Assembly (NCBI RefSeq): GCF_021173675.1
Contig: NZ_JAIHON010000005.1
Coordinates: 372,001 to 436,000 of the forward strand
Direction of reading: 5' to 3'
Length of the DNA stretch: 64,000 bases
Origin: Streptomyces lincolnensis
GTDB lineage: Bacteria > Actinomycetota > Actinomycetes > Streptomycetales > Streptomycetaceae
Both the position numbers and the translations under genes were made by a program. Shown here piece by piece: positions 8,867 to 16,174 of the stretch. The notes below the pieces were generated by a model that was not told the DNA's origin, searched no databases, and saw only the letters and a program-made list of their open reading frames with translations. The first letter of the stretch is position 1, and every line of letters begins with the position of its first letter.

Positions 8867-9927
8867 CAGGCCGCCACCTCGTCACGGGCGCGCAGGGCCG
8901 GCAGCACGGTCTCGCCGAACAGCAGCATGTCCTTGTCGTACTCCGGGAAGATCAGCATGAGTCCGTCCAGGTCGGCCTCGTGCACGATGTACGCGATGTG
9001 GTCGGTGACCGTCCGCGCCGATCCGGCGACGTACGGCGTCTGGAACGCCGCCTCACCGCCCGCGCCCTCGGCCCACGCGCGGGCCTGGTCCTCGGGCATG
9101 CCCCAGGTGCGGCGCATCTGGGCGAGCGCCTCACGGTCGAGACCCGCGCTCCACTCCTTCACCTTCCGGGCTGCCAGTTCGTCGGTCTCGTCCTGGACGA
9201 CGGTGAGCATCGAATAGGTCTTGCAGACACGGCCGTTGGCCTTCGCCCGCTCGTGGACGTCCGTCGAGAGGTTCCGCATCTCGTCAAGGCTGTCGGCGGC
9301 GAGGAAGGCGCCGTCGGCGTATCGGGCCTGGAAGCTGCGGGCCTCCTCGGACCGGCCCGCGTTGATGAGGGTCGGGCGGACGGCCGGATGCGGGCGGGAC
9401 TCGCAGTCGACCAGATCGAAGTACGGCGTGCGCAGGGTGACGGAGTCCTCGCTCCACAGCCGGGTGACGGCCTCCGTCCACAGCTCCGTCATCTCGTAGC
9501 GGTCCGCGTGGCTGAGCTGCGGGTCCCACATGCCGAACTGCTCGAACTCCCCCGCGTAGGCGCCGTTGACGATGTTCATGCCGACGCGGCCGCCGGAGAT
9601 GTCCTGCAGGGTGGTGAACATCTTCGCCGCGATGGCGGGGTTGTGGACGTTCGCGTGCATGGTCGCCCAGATCTTGACCCGGCTGGTCGCCTCGGCGAGC
9701 GCCGACATCATCGTCATCGACTCCAGCGAGCGGCCCCAGTGGTCGGTGCTGCCGCCGAAGCCGCGCCACTTCGCCATCGACATGACGAAGTCGAGGCCGA
9801 TGGTCTCGGCGTGCAGGGCCGCGCGCTTGTTCCACGCGTAGTTCGCCTCGGGGTGGGGAGCGGTCGTGGACAGCATCCATCCCCCGTTCCCGATGGGGAG
9901 GAAGATTCCGTACTCTTTCGCGGGCAT
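8866..9927 (-). CDS. RutA-like FMN-dependent oxygenase (luciferase-like)
   Basis: 353 residues. The N-terminus YGIFLPIGNGGWMLST matches the signature of RutA pyrimidine oxygenase (I-P-I-G-N-x-G-W-x-x-S-T), followed by DFVMSMAKWRGFGG, SRVKIWATMHANVHNP and DISGGRVGMNIVNG (G-G-R-x-G-x-N-x-V). RutA uses FMNH2 and O2, through a flavin N5-peroxide, to split the ring amide of uracil. Sequence differs from RutA in the middle, so the substrate need not be uracil; a related ureide or N-heterocycle is plausible. It sits directly upstream of a RutB-like hydrolase and directly downstream of the ABC importer genes, with flavin reductases in the same run. Confidence 0.88.
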   Translation of the reverse strand: MPAKEYGIFLPIGNGGWMLSTTAPHPEANYAWNKRAALHAETIGLDFVMSMAKWRGFGGSTDHWGRSLESMTMMSALAEATSRVKIWATMHANVHNPAIAAKMFTTLQDISGGRVGMNIVNGAYAGEFEQFGMWDPQLSHADRYEMTELWTEAVTRLWSEDSVTLRTPYFDLVDCESRPHPAVRPTLINAGRSEEARSFQARYADGAFLAADSLDEMRNLSTDVHERAKANGRVCKTYSMLTVVQDETDELAARKVKEWSAGLDREALAQMRRTWGMPEDQARAWAEGAGGEAAFQTPYVAGSARTVTDHIAYIVHEADLDGLMLIFPEYDKDMLLFGETVLPALRARDEVAA

Positions 9928-9966
9928 GTGTGCGCCTTTTCGTGAGAGTTCTGATCCGCGTTGCGG

Positions 9967-11112
9967 CTAGGGGGCGGGCCAGACGAGCTTGCCGTCCGCG
10001 TAGATGTCTTTGACGTAGGACGTGTCGAACCAACCCTCGGCCCGGTCGGCGGTCACGCTGCCGGGCACGATCTCGAACTGGTGCAGCATGTCGACGATCC
10101 CCGCGACGTTCTTGTCGTCGATGCCGCCCAGCGGCTGCCCGGGCGTCGGATGGTCCTCGACGTAACGCGTCTCGGTCTTCCAGATGGTCGTGTTCAGCTT
10201 CTTGTCGTACGTCGGTCCGGACATCTCTGCCGCGTACCCGACGCACTCCGCGATGTGCTCCTCGCCGGCGTTGCAGTAGTCGTAGGCGTGCAGCCCGGCG
10301 CGCAGGATGTCCTCGACGGCGTGCGGGTGTGCCTTGGCGAACGCCGGGTTCACCGCCATCGCGCCGAGCGAGCTCGGGACGCCGTAGTCGACCGGCTTCC
10401 ACACCGTGACGGGGTGGCCGGCCGCCTTGAGCTGGTTGGGCTCGTTGGAGACGAATCCCGTGAGGGCTTCGAGGCCGTTCTGCCTGCGCGGCAGTACGGA
10501 GGGGTCGTAGCCCTGCTTGACCAGCTTGAGCGAGTCCCACTTCACTCCGGCCTTGACCAGCATCGCCCGGACGGTGGCGGGGACGTAGCCCTTGTGGCCG
10601 ACGACCTTGCCGTCGAGCTGGGTCAGCCTGGTGATGTCCTTGTTGGTCATCAGGACTTCGAGGCCGGCGTTCGAGTACGAGGAGATGCCCGTGAGGTCGA
10701 CGCCGTTGGCCCGTGCCTGGATGACGTCCTGCTCGGCGACCGGACCCACGGTCGCCTGACCGCTGGCGAGCAGCTTGGTGTTCTGCGCCGTGTCGCCGGT
10801 GCCGGGCTTCAGGGCGACGTTCAGGCAGAGGTCCTTGAAGTAGCCGAGCTTGGCGGCGGCGACGTATTCGAGGATCGACACCGACGCCTGGTACTGGTAG
10901 CCCGACAGGTAGGTGATCGTGCCGGCGGCCTTGTTCTCGGCGCACCGCTTCGCGGAGATCGCGGAGCCCACCGAGCCGGCCGAGCCCGCCGAGGTGTCGG
11001 CGCCGGAGTCCGCGCCGCATCCCGCGAGGACGGTGGTCAGAGCGAGGGCGGCGAGCGTGGTTCTGATGAGGCGGGGGTGCGGCATGGGTGCCATGGGAGG
11101 CATGGGAGGCAT
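9967..11112 (-). CDS. ABC importer substrate-binding lipoprotein, NMT1/SsuA-like
   Basis: 381 residues from the ATG at 11112, chosen because GGAG lies six bases upstream; an upstream ATG at 11163 has no ribosome-binding site. A basic n-region and hydrophobic segment end in TVLAGC, a lipobox with Cys32 for lipid attachment. The mature domain is a periplasmic-binding type 2 fold of the NMT1/THI5/SsuA group (GYQYQASVSILEYVAAAKLGYFKD; GQATVGPVAEQDVIQA; GLEVLMTNKDI). Relatives bind sulfonates, pyrimidine precursors, riboflavin or aromatic amides. It feeds the permease and ATPase genes immediately upstream. Two 9-bp repeat arrays lie in it: MPP-MPP-MAP-MPH at the start, each unit offering an ATG, and a GSAG-type linker after the lipobox. 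Confidence 0.9.
   Translation of the reverse strand: MPPMPPMAPMPHPRLIRTTLAALALTTVLAGCGADSGADTSAGSAGSVGSAISAKRCAENKAAGTITYLSGYQYQASVSILEYVAAAKLGYFKDLCLNVALKPGTGDTAQNTKLLASGQATVGPVAEQDVIQARANGVDLTGISSYSNAGLEVLMTNKDITRLTQLDGKVVGHKGYVPATVRAMLVKAGVKWDSLKLVKQGYDPSVLPRRQNGLEALTGFVSNEPNQLKAAGHPVTVWKPVDYGVPSSLGAMAVNPAFAKAHPHAVEDILRAGLHAYDYCNAGEEHIAECVGYAAEMSGPTYDKKLNTTIWKTETRYVEDHPTPGQPLGGIDDKNVAGIVDMLHQFEIVPGSVTADRAEGWFDTSYVKDIYADGKLVWPAP
10964..10999. repeat. 9-bp x 4 array in the linker after the lipobox
   Basis: gagcccacc gagccggcc gagcccgcc gaggtgtcg: four 9-bp units that encode the flexible Ser/Gly/Ala linker following the acylated Cys of the binding protein. Confidence 0.7.
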
Positions 11113-11118
11113 GGGTGA
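11083..11118. repeat. 9-bp x 4 array with four in-frame ATG codons
   Basis: catgggtgc catgggagg catgggagg catgggtga. On the minus strand every unit supplies an in-frame ATG, so the translation start of the binding protein lies inside a tandem array and copy number sets the length of the signal-peptide n-region. Confidence 0.8.
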
Positions 11119-11212
11119 CTCCAGACTGGCGGCGGCCGCCGGGGAGGGTGCGGAGGAGAGCATGGGTCGCCGAGTGCCCCGCCGTCGCGGGCCACGGGCT
11201 GAACGGGGAAGA

Positions 11213-11261
11213 GGGAAAGGGGCAGGGGGAAAGGGGCAGGGGGAAAGGGGCAGGGGGAAGG
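11213..11261. repeat. 14-bp tandem repeat in intergenic spacer
   Basis: ggcagggggaaagg is repeated about 3.5 times between the permease stop and the binding-protein start. It is purine-rich on the plus strand, hence pyrimidine-rich in the operon mRNA. No hairpin is formed; role unknown. Confidence 0.8.
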
Positions 11262-11296
11262 CGTGCGAGGAAAGGTGAACGGGGAAGCGGGAAACG

Positions 11297-12151
11297 TCAG
11301 TTGTGCGCGCTGTCGTGCCAGTGCAGGACGCGGCGTTCGACCAGCGTCACGGCGAGCAGCAGCAGTACGCCCATGACGGCCAGGACGAGGATCGAGGCGT
11401 ATACGATCGGCAGCTGGTTCATGGACGAGGCCGTGCTGATCGCGGTGCCGAGGCCGTGGGTGGATCCGGACGCCGACATCTCGGCCACCACGGCGCCGAC
11501 GATCGACAGCGGGAAGACGATGCGCAGCGCCGCGAAGAGGAACGGCAGCGCGTTGGGGATGCGCACGTGCCACAGCAGTTCGAAGCGGCCGGCGTCCATC
11601 GTCCGGTACACCTGCAGCACCTCCCGCGGCACGGACCCCAGACCGGCCGCGGTGTTGATCAGGATCGGGAAGAAGCAGATCAGGCCGGCGATGACGAGCT
11701 TGGGCAGCGGGCCGAAACCGAAGGCCACGACCAGGGCGGGGGCGATCGCCACGAGCGGGGTGACGTTGAGCACGACCGCGATCGGCATCACCGCCCGGCG
11801 CAGAAACGGCAGTTCGCTCGTCAGCACCGCCAGGACGAACGCGGCGACGAACCCGATCGCGAGGCCGCCCGCCGCCTCCCCCACGGTCACCAGGGCATTG
11901 TCGACGTAGTAGCCGAACTGGCTGGTGAGCGAGCTGCCGATCTTCGGCAACGGCGGCAGCAGGTAGGGCAGCTCCCGGGCCGCCCACTGCCACAGGACGG
12001 CGAGGAACACCGTCATCACGAGGAGCGGCGCCCACACGGAGGGGCGGATCCACGCGACCCGGGACTGCGGATGCCTGAGGCTGAAGCGCGACGGTTCGAC
12101 GGGCTGCTCGTTCTCGGCCGCCATGGTGGCGCGTTCGTCGGTCACGGTCAT
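11297..12151 (-). CDS. ABC importer permease, SsuC/TauC-like
   Basis: 284 residues from the ATG at 12151 (GGGGGAG eight bases upstream); a GTG at 12169 that overlaps the ATPase stop as GTGA is an alternative. Six hydrophobic segments fit the BPD-transport permease fold. The EAA loop that docks with the ATPase is recognisable as EVLQVYRTMDAGRFELLWHVRIPNALP (shown region spans about residues 180-207). FGFGPLPKLVIAGLICFFPI is typical of the SsuC/TauC/ThiX type. It works with the lipoprotein gene downstream and ATPase upstream to import the operon substrate. Confidence 0.9.
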   Translation of the reverse strand: MTVTDERATMAAENEQPVEPSRFSLRHPQSRVAWIRPSVWAPLLVMTVFLAVLWQWAARELPYLLPPLPKIGSSLTSQFGYYVDNALVTVGEAAGGLAIGFVAAFVLAVLTSELPFLRRAVMPIAVVLNVTPLVAIAPALVVAFGFGPLPKLVIAGLICFFPILINTAAGLGSVPREVLQVYRTMDAGRFELLWHVRIPNALPFLFAALRIVFPLSIVGAVVAEMSASGSTHGLGTAISTASSMNQLPIVYASILVLAVMGVLLLLAVTLVERRVLHWHDSAHN

Positions 12152-12165
12152 CTCCACGCTCCCCC

Positions 12166-13041
12166 TCACGCGGCTTCGCCGTGCCAGGCACGGCGCAGTC
12201 GGTCTCGGATCAGGTCCTCGTACTCGTGGAAGCGGCGCTCCCCGAAGAGGCGGTCACCGCGCGGCCGAGGCAGGTCGACGTCGATGACGTCCACGATGCG
12301 GCCGGGGTGAGGGGCCATGACGACCACGGTGTCGGAGAGCCGGACGGCCTCGGACACGGAGTGGGTGACGAACAGCACCGTCGTCTTCAACTCGTCCCAC
12401 AGGTCGAGCAGTTGGTCCTGAAGGCTCTCGCGGGTGAACTCGTCGAGCGCCGAGAACGGCTCGTCCATGACGAGTACGTCGGGCCGCAGACCGAAGGCGC
12501 GCACGATCGCCGCCCGCTGCCGCATACCACCGGAGATCTGCGCCGGGAGCTTGTGCATGGCCTCGCCGAGACCGGCCTTGACGAGGAGTTCCCGCATGTC
12601 GGGGGCGGTTGGCGCGGACGGTGCGGCCGGCGCGGACTGCGCGGACTCATGTTCCGCGAAGCCGGTGATGCGCTCGCGGCGCTTGCCCGACCCCTTGTTG
12701 ATCTTCTGCGGCAGAGTGACATTCCGGAGCACGGACAGCCACGGCAGCAGGGCGGGGCTCTGCGGTACGAGCCCGATCATCTTGGCCGCGCACGCCTGTG
12801 CGGGCGGCACACCGTGCACCCGGACCTCGCCCCGGTCGGGCCGCTCAAGGCCTGCCACGAGGCGCAACAGCGTCGACTTGCCGCAGCCGCTGGGCCCGAT
12901 GAGGCTGACGAAGCGGCCGGAGGGCACCGTCAGATCGACGTCGTCGAGGGCATTCGTAGCGGACGGCCCGAATCCGTAGACCCGGTGCACCGACCGCAGC
13001 TCAAGTGCTGGCGTACCAGTCACCTTCACGCTCCCATCCAT
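12166..13041 (-). CDS. ABC importer ATPase, SsuB/TauB-like
   Basis: 291 residues, first gene of the operon. Walker A is GPSGCGKST (about residue 48), the Q-loop LVPQSPALLPW, signature ISGGMRQR, Walker B VLVMDEPFSALD and the switch His in FVTHSVSEA. This is the nitrate/sulfonate/taurine-type ATPase. Between Q-loop and signature there is an unusual insertion of about 30 residues (KGSGKRRER... then an Ala/Pro/Ser repeat) encoded partly by four 9-bp units at 12611-12646; family members normally go straight from the Q-loop to the helical subdomain. Whether the insertion alters activity is unknown. The start has no upstream overlap, so the operon promoter should lie in 13042-13182. Confidence 0.9.
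   Translation of the reverse strand: MDGSVKVTGTPALELRSVHRVYGFGPSATNALDDVDLTVPSGRFVSLIGPSGCGKSTLLRLVAGLERPDRGEVRVHGVPPAQACAAKMIGLVPQSPALLPWLSVLRNVTLPQKINKGSGKRRERITGFAEHESAQSAPAAPSAPTAPDMRELLVKAGLGEAMHKLPAQISGGMRQRAAIVRAFGLRPDVLVMDEPFSALDEFTRESLQDQLLDLWDELKTTVLFVTHSVSEAVRLSDTVVVMAPHPGRIVDVIDVDLPRPRGDRLFGERRFHEYEDLIRDRLRRAWHGEAA
12611..12646. repeat. 9-bp x 4 array inside ABC ATPase helical subdomain
   Basis: ggcgcggac ggtgcggcc ggcgcggac tgcgcggac, coding for the SAPAAPSAPTAP stretch that interrupts the ATPase between its Q-loop and signature motif. Confidence 0.75.
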
Positions 13042-13182
13042 GTCGCGAGCGCGAAGGCTCGATCCTGGAAGTCGGAGAGCGTGCGTAGCGAGTGCGAGAC
13101 TGCGACGCGGAAATCCGCTTAGGTGCTCCCGACACTAGGAGCCCCGTGTTTCACCCTTTGACCGCACCATGTTTCGCGGACT

Positions 13183-13629
13183 TTACGTTCGACTGCCCAG
13201 TGTGACGACCGTGTTGCCGTCGAAGACGTAGACCTCGATCCCGAGGTCCGCCGCCGCGCGTGCCACCCAGCCGCCGAGAGCCTGCACGATCAGCTCGGTG
13301 ACGAGGAGCACCGTGCGCTCGGTGGTCGGCACCGAGTCCCGAAGCCAGAGCAGCTTGAACATGTCCGCCATGACCTTGTTGCGGTAGGCGGGCTTGTAGG
13401 CGCCCTGGTTGCTGACAAGCTGGACGAGCACACGCCCCGCGGCATCGATTCCCTCGACCTCGACGCGGCTGTGATCGGGCAGCATGAGCGGCTTCGGACG
13501 CAGGCTGACGCCGAGCCGGTCGCCGAGCGCCAGCAACATTCGGCGTTCGATGGACCCCTCGGTGAACCGGCTCCACTCGGTAGGGGCGTCAAGGACTGTG
13601 AGGTGCACGCGGCGGAGTCTAGGAAACAC
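13183..13629 (-). CDS. Conserved hypothetical protein
   Basis: 148 residues from a GTG at 13629; a second GTG seven codons later is possible and neither has a clear ribosome-binding site. The translation is of natural composition, with RRMLLALGDRLGVSLRP, then QLVSNQGAYKPAYRNKVMADMFKLLWLRD and a Rossmann-like tail GGWVARAAADLGIEVYVFDG. The conserved-looking order of a small N-terminal part, a basic YKPAYRNKVMAD helix and a beta-strand end resembles small proteins annotated only as hypothetical in streptomycetes. I do not recognise a function. It shares direction with the importer operon but has 140 bases to the ATPase gene. Confidence 0.6.
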   Translation of the reverse strand: MFPRLRRVHLTVLDAPTEWSRFTEGSIERRMLLALGDRLGVSLRPKPLMLPDHSRVEVEGIDAAGRVLVQLVSNQGAYKPAYRNKVMADMFKLLWLRDSVPTTERTVLLVTELIVQALGGWVARAAADLGIEVYVFDGNTVVTLGSRT

Positions 13630-13665
13630 CCGTTTCGCCCGTGTTTCACGTTGCCGGTGCTCCCA

Positions 13666-14412
13666 TCACGTCAACCCCGAGGGCCGGGCGTCCGCCTCCG
13701 CAGCGAACCCGCAAGCGGGATGCTCATGGAGCGGGCGGTGCTCGGCCGGGTCGATGACGGCGTCCCCGAACGGGCCGGTGACGGGGAAGTGCTCGCCCTC
13801 GCGCAGGCCGGACAGCCGCGGTGACACGACGCCGTCCTCGCGGTACCGGGCGGTGATGCGGGTGCGTCCGCCACCGGCGCGGCTGATGGTGTGGTTACGC
13901 CGGCCGGGAGCGTCCAGTTCCGTGCGGTGCGCCCGGAGGTACTGACCGGGACGCGCTGCCGCGAAGACGGGGCCGGGGTCCCCGAACTCGATGCGCGTGG
14001 CGGTGGTGGCCGGCCGGCTCACCGAGGTCACCGTGGCCATCCGTGGCCATCCGTGGCGCCGACGCGATCTCCGCCCGGCTCAGTCCCTGGCTCGCGCAGG
14101 TGAGCAGGCGACGTGCACCTGCTCGCCGACCTTGGCGGTGCCCGGTGTGCCGACCCGCGCGTAGACCCCGCAGTAGAGGTGCCCGAAGTGGGCGGCGGGG
14201 ATCCCGAACTCCGCCCAGGCGGGCAGGCCGTCGACGTAGAGGTTGGCCCTGAATCGCCGTGGATCGAGCAGGGTCTCCGCGACGCGTGCGATGTCGCGGA
14301 CGGTGGCGAGGTTGATGAGGGATACCGGCGCGTCGGTGAAGTCCTACAAGTGTCTGCCCGAGGAGACCAGGCGCGCGGTCCGGCCCGAGGGTCCGAACCA
14401 GTCCTGGACTCG
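13666..14412 (-). pseudogene. Decayed MOSC / ferredoxin-reductase fusion gene
   Basis: Read on the minus strand, 14412-14347 gives DWFGPSGRTARLV, typical of the start of a MOSC domain, then a TAG at 14346-14344, then APVSLINLATVRDIARVA and RRFRANLYVDGLPAWAEFG (MOSC core) to about 14096. After a disrupted stretch with a duplicated gtggccatcc, 14040-13666 encodes a FAD-binding reductase fragment (FAAARPGQYLRAH, LDAPGRRNHTISRAG, LREGEHFPVTGPFGDAVIDPAEH) that stops before the NAD-binding part. Order and orientation match the common MOSC plus ferredoxin-reductase fusion protein, so this is one gene ruined by a nonsense mutation, frameshifts and 3' truncation. Confidence 0.75.
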
Positions 14413-14417
14413 GACCC

Positions 14418-14490
14418 GCAGCGGTCTACGGCCTTGCGGAACAGCTCCTCCTTGTTGCCGAAGGCGGCGTAGATGCTGTGCCGGTTCCGA
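14418..14490 (-). pseudogene. TetR-family helix-turn-helix remnant
   Basis: The minus strand translates to RHSIYAAFGNKEELFRKAVDRC, the recognition helix and following segment of an AcrR-type TetR regulator, with no flanking domain on either side. It abuts the MOSC remnant and probably marks the lost regulator of that gene. Confidence 0.65.
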
Positions 14491-14629
14491 AGCAGGCACA
14501 GGTCAACTGCTCAGGGACGCCCCGCGCGACGAACCCTTCACGGCCGCACCGTGAGCGCAGGACCGCGGTGCACGGCCCACGACAGAACTGTCTTCGAGAA
14601 GCCGACAGACGTGATCCTGCCTCCGGAGA

Positions 14630-15037
14630 TCAGGCTCGTGCGTCTCGCTGCTGCACTTCCTTGAGGACTCCGGCCACCGTCACGAAGTCGTTGTCCACAT
14701 GGAGAACCGTGTGCCCATGGTGCACAGCCGTCGCACACACCAACAGATCGATCGCCCCAGCCGCCCGATGCTGGCCTTGCTGGGTCAGTTTGTACTGGGC
14801 GGTGTCGACCCAACGCCAGGCGTTCTTCGGAACCGGAGAGAGCAAGCAGAGCGCGTCCAGTTCCTCTGCGAGTTCATCCCGATGGGACGGGCTGGTTGCC
14901 GAGTAGAGAAATTCTGCACGTGTCGGCTCGCAGAGGTGGAACACCCCGGCGGCGATGTGTCCCTCCCAGGGCCGCAATGCGCCTGGGGTGCGAAACAGGT
15001 GCCACAGAGCCGAGGTGTCCACCAGATACGTGATCAC
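14630..15037 (-). CDS. vapC: VapC-type PIN-domain toxin
   Basis: 135 residues from a GTG at 15037 that overlaps the antitoxin stop (GTGA). PIN-domain acidic residues are all present: Asp7 in LVDTSALW, Glu42 in EPTRAEFL, Asp97 in GAIDLLVCATA and Asp115/117 in VDNDF. Such toxins are Mg-dependent ribonucleases that cut tRNA or rRNA when free of antitoxin. Gene order (antitoxin first, toxin coupled) is standard for vapBC. It lies about 0.6 kb outside the left direct repeat of the tRNA island, so it may stabilise a neighbouring element. Confidence 0.92.
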   Translation of the reverse strand: MITYLVDTSALWHLFRTPGALRPWEGHIAAGVFHLCEPTRAEFLYSATSPSHRDELAEELDALCLLSPVPKNAWRWVDTAQYKLTQQGQHRAAGAIDLLVCATAVHHGHTVLHVDNDFVTVAGVLKEVQQRDARA

Positions 15038-15267
15038 TCGAAGGCCTCGCGTCGCGCACGCTTCTCCGCGTCATGCGCCGCCGCGGCCTGCTCGAACTCT
15101 CCACGCGCACCCCGCGCCGCCAGCTTCTCCGCCGCCTCAAGCCGCTTGATCCGCGCCACGTAGTCCCGAAGGGCCGTGTTGACGGTCTCCTTCTTCGTCG
15201 TGACGCCCATGAGCCGCATGGCCTCGGCCAGCGCCTCGTCGTCGAGATCAATCTGCGTGACGGACAT
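15034..15267 (-). CDS. vapB: VapB-type antitoxin (ribbon-helix-helix)
   Basis: 77 residues from the ATG at 15267, with GGAGG six bases upstream. The N-terminus MSVTQIDLDDEALAEAMRLM and the following VTTKKETVNTALRDYVAR are the ribbon-helix-helix DNA-binding motif of VapB (MazE-like in function: it neutralises VapC and autorepresses). The C-terminal part EFEQAAAAHDAEKRARREAFE is the charged toxin-wrapping tail. A 7-bp inverted repeat lies 21 bases upstream of the start. Confidence 0.9.
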   Translation of the reverse strand: MSVTQIDLDDEALAEAMRLMGVTTKKETVNTALRDYVARIKRLEAAEKLAARGARGEFEQAAAAHDAEKRARREAFE

Positions 15268-15287
15268 CGGACACCTCCAGCATCCAC

Positions 15288-15310
15288 GATGTATGCACCC
15301 AAGATACATC
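15288..15310. promoter_or_regulatory. Inverted repeat upstream of vapBC
   Basis: GATGTAT-gcacccaag-ATACATC, perfect 7-bp arms with a 9-bp spacer, in the promoter region of vapB. Position and symmetry fit the operator bound by a VapB/VapBC complex for autoregulation. Binding is inferred. Confidence 0.65.
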
Positions 15311-15600
15311 ACCAACATTGGGCGCAGCCACCGATCACAAACAGACCACGCGAGGGAAGTGCGCTGGACGTCGGGGCGCTCCCATGGGTCGCTTCCCGCC
15401 ACGGGCGAGCCGACGGAGACCCGCTCGACGTCGACATGAAATACCGCATAGACGTCATGCCCGACTTAACCGGAATCAGCGTCCAGAATTTGTCCAGGCG
15501 CTCATGGAGTCATGATCATCACGGGATCGCCAGGACCCCCACACCCTCGCCCCAGCCAGGAAAATGCCTGGTCAGAAGGTTTCTCCTCGCGTAGCGAGTG
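15311..15600. other. Gene-poor segment left of the island boundary
   Basis: No credible gene. It contains GTCCAGAAT at 15481 and GTCCAGG at 15492, exactly 11 bp apart, like the motif clusters found inside the island, and short hairpins CCAGG-aaaatg-CCTGG and CTCGCgtaGCGAG just before the direct repeat at 15601. Confidence 0.5.
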
Positions 15601-15646
15601 GTGGGGCGGGTGGGACTCGAACCCACGGCCGACGGATTATGAGTCC
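15601..15646. repeat. Left 46-bp direct repeat (att-like copy of tRNA 3' part)
   Basis: Identical over 46 bp to 31857-31902, which is the 3' part of the intact CAT-anticodon tRNA from the anticodon stem to the discriminator base plus one flanking base. Both copies have the same orientation. Past 15646 the sequence no longer continues the tRNA (tttgagg instead of gctgctc), so this is a partial copy as left by site-specific integration into a tRNA 3' end. Confidence 0.88.
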
Positions 15647-15762
15647 TTTGAGGATCTTGGCGACCCTTGTCGATCAGTGCCCATCTTGGTCGTTTTCCCA
15701 GCTCAGAAGGGTTTCGGCGCCTCACCCCTTCTCGGCCCTTGTCAGCCTTTTCCGATCCTTGT

Positions 15763-15791
15763 GTCCAACCTGCGTCCAGAACACGTCCTGG
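15763..15791. promoter_or_regulatory. GTCC motif triplet at 11-bp spacing (putative recombinase arm sites)
   Basis: GTCCAA at 15763, GTCCAGAA at 15774 and GTCCTGG at 15785, one helical turn apart, about 120 bp inside the left island end. Similar pairs occur at 15481/15492 and 31637/31648. Function is inferred from position and phasing only. Confidence 0.4.
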
Positions 15792-15992
15792 AAGGACAAG
15801 CCCAACCAGCTTCCGAGACGATCGCCCCAGCTCCGGAGTGCGCCTCGAACTCGCCCGCAGCGGATTCACCTACCAACGCGCAGAGGCTTCACCCCGGTGA
15901 TCGGAACGGAGCCTCTATGACCATCGGCGCCCCGACAGCGTCTCAACCAACAGCGACGTAGACCCTTCGCAGGGTGGAGCTGAACAGCTCTA

Positions 15993-16174
15993 CCACCCCC
16001 GGTCGGCGACCTGACCCTGAACCTCGAGTCGGTCACCCTCAACGACGGCACGGAACGGATCCTGGTCACCCACCACACCGAACCGGACTCCACTCCGCCG
16101 AGGCCCTGCGTCTGCTGCTGAGCTGGGAGGACGCGACCCGGGCCAGCAAAGGCTCGGCAGTCCCTCAGGCTTGA
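15993..16174 (+). pseudogene. C-terminal remnant of an MmyB-type XRE regulator
   Basis: From 16002 the plus strand gives VGDLTLNLESVTLNDGTERILVTHHTEPDS, then after a frame change near 16090 it gives SAEALRLLLSWEDATRAS and a stop at 16172-16174. The two parts together match the end of the ligand-binding domain of MmyB-like helix-turn-helix regulators; the intact paralogue at 23548 ends in the comparable VGTLEFDYHMLTV ... STAEALGMLLSW. The 5' two thirds are gone. Confidence 0.65.

Noticed and set aside
15650..15960. Plus-strand open frame containing a GGTRTHGRR-type segment
   Set aside because: The segment is a translation of the tRNA-derived repeat itself, a known source of spurious proteins.
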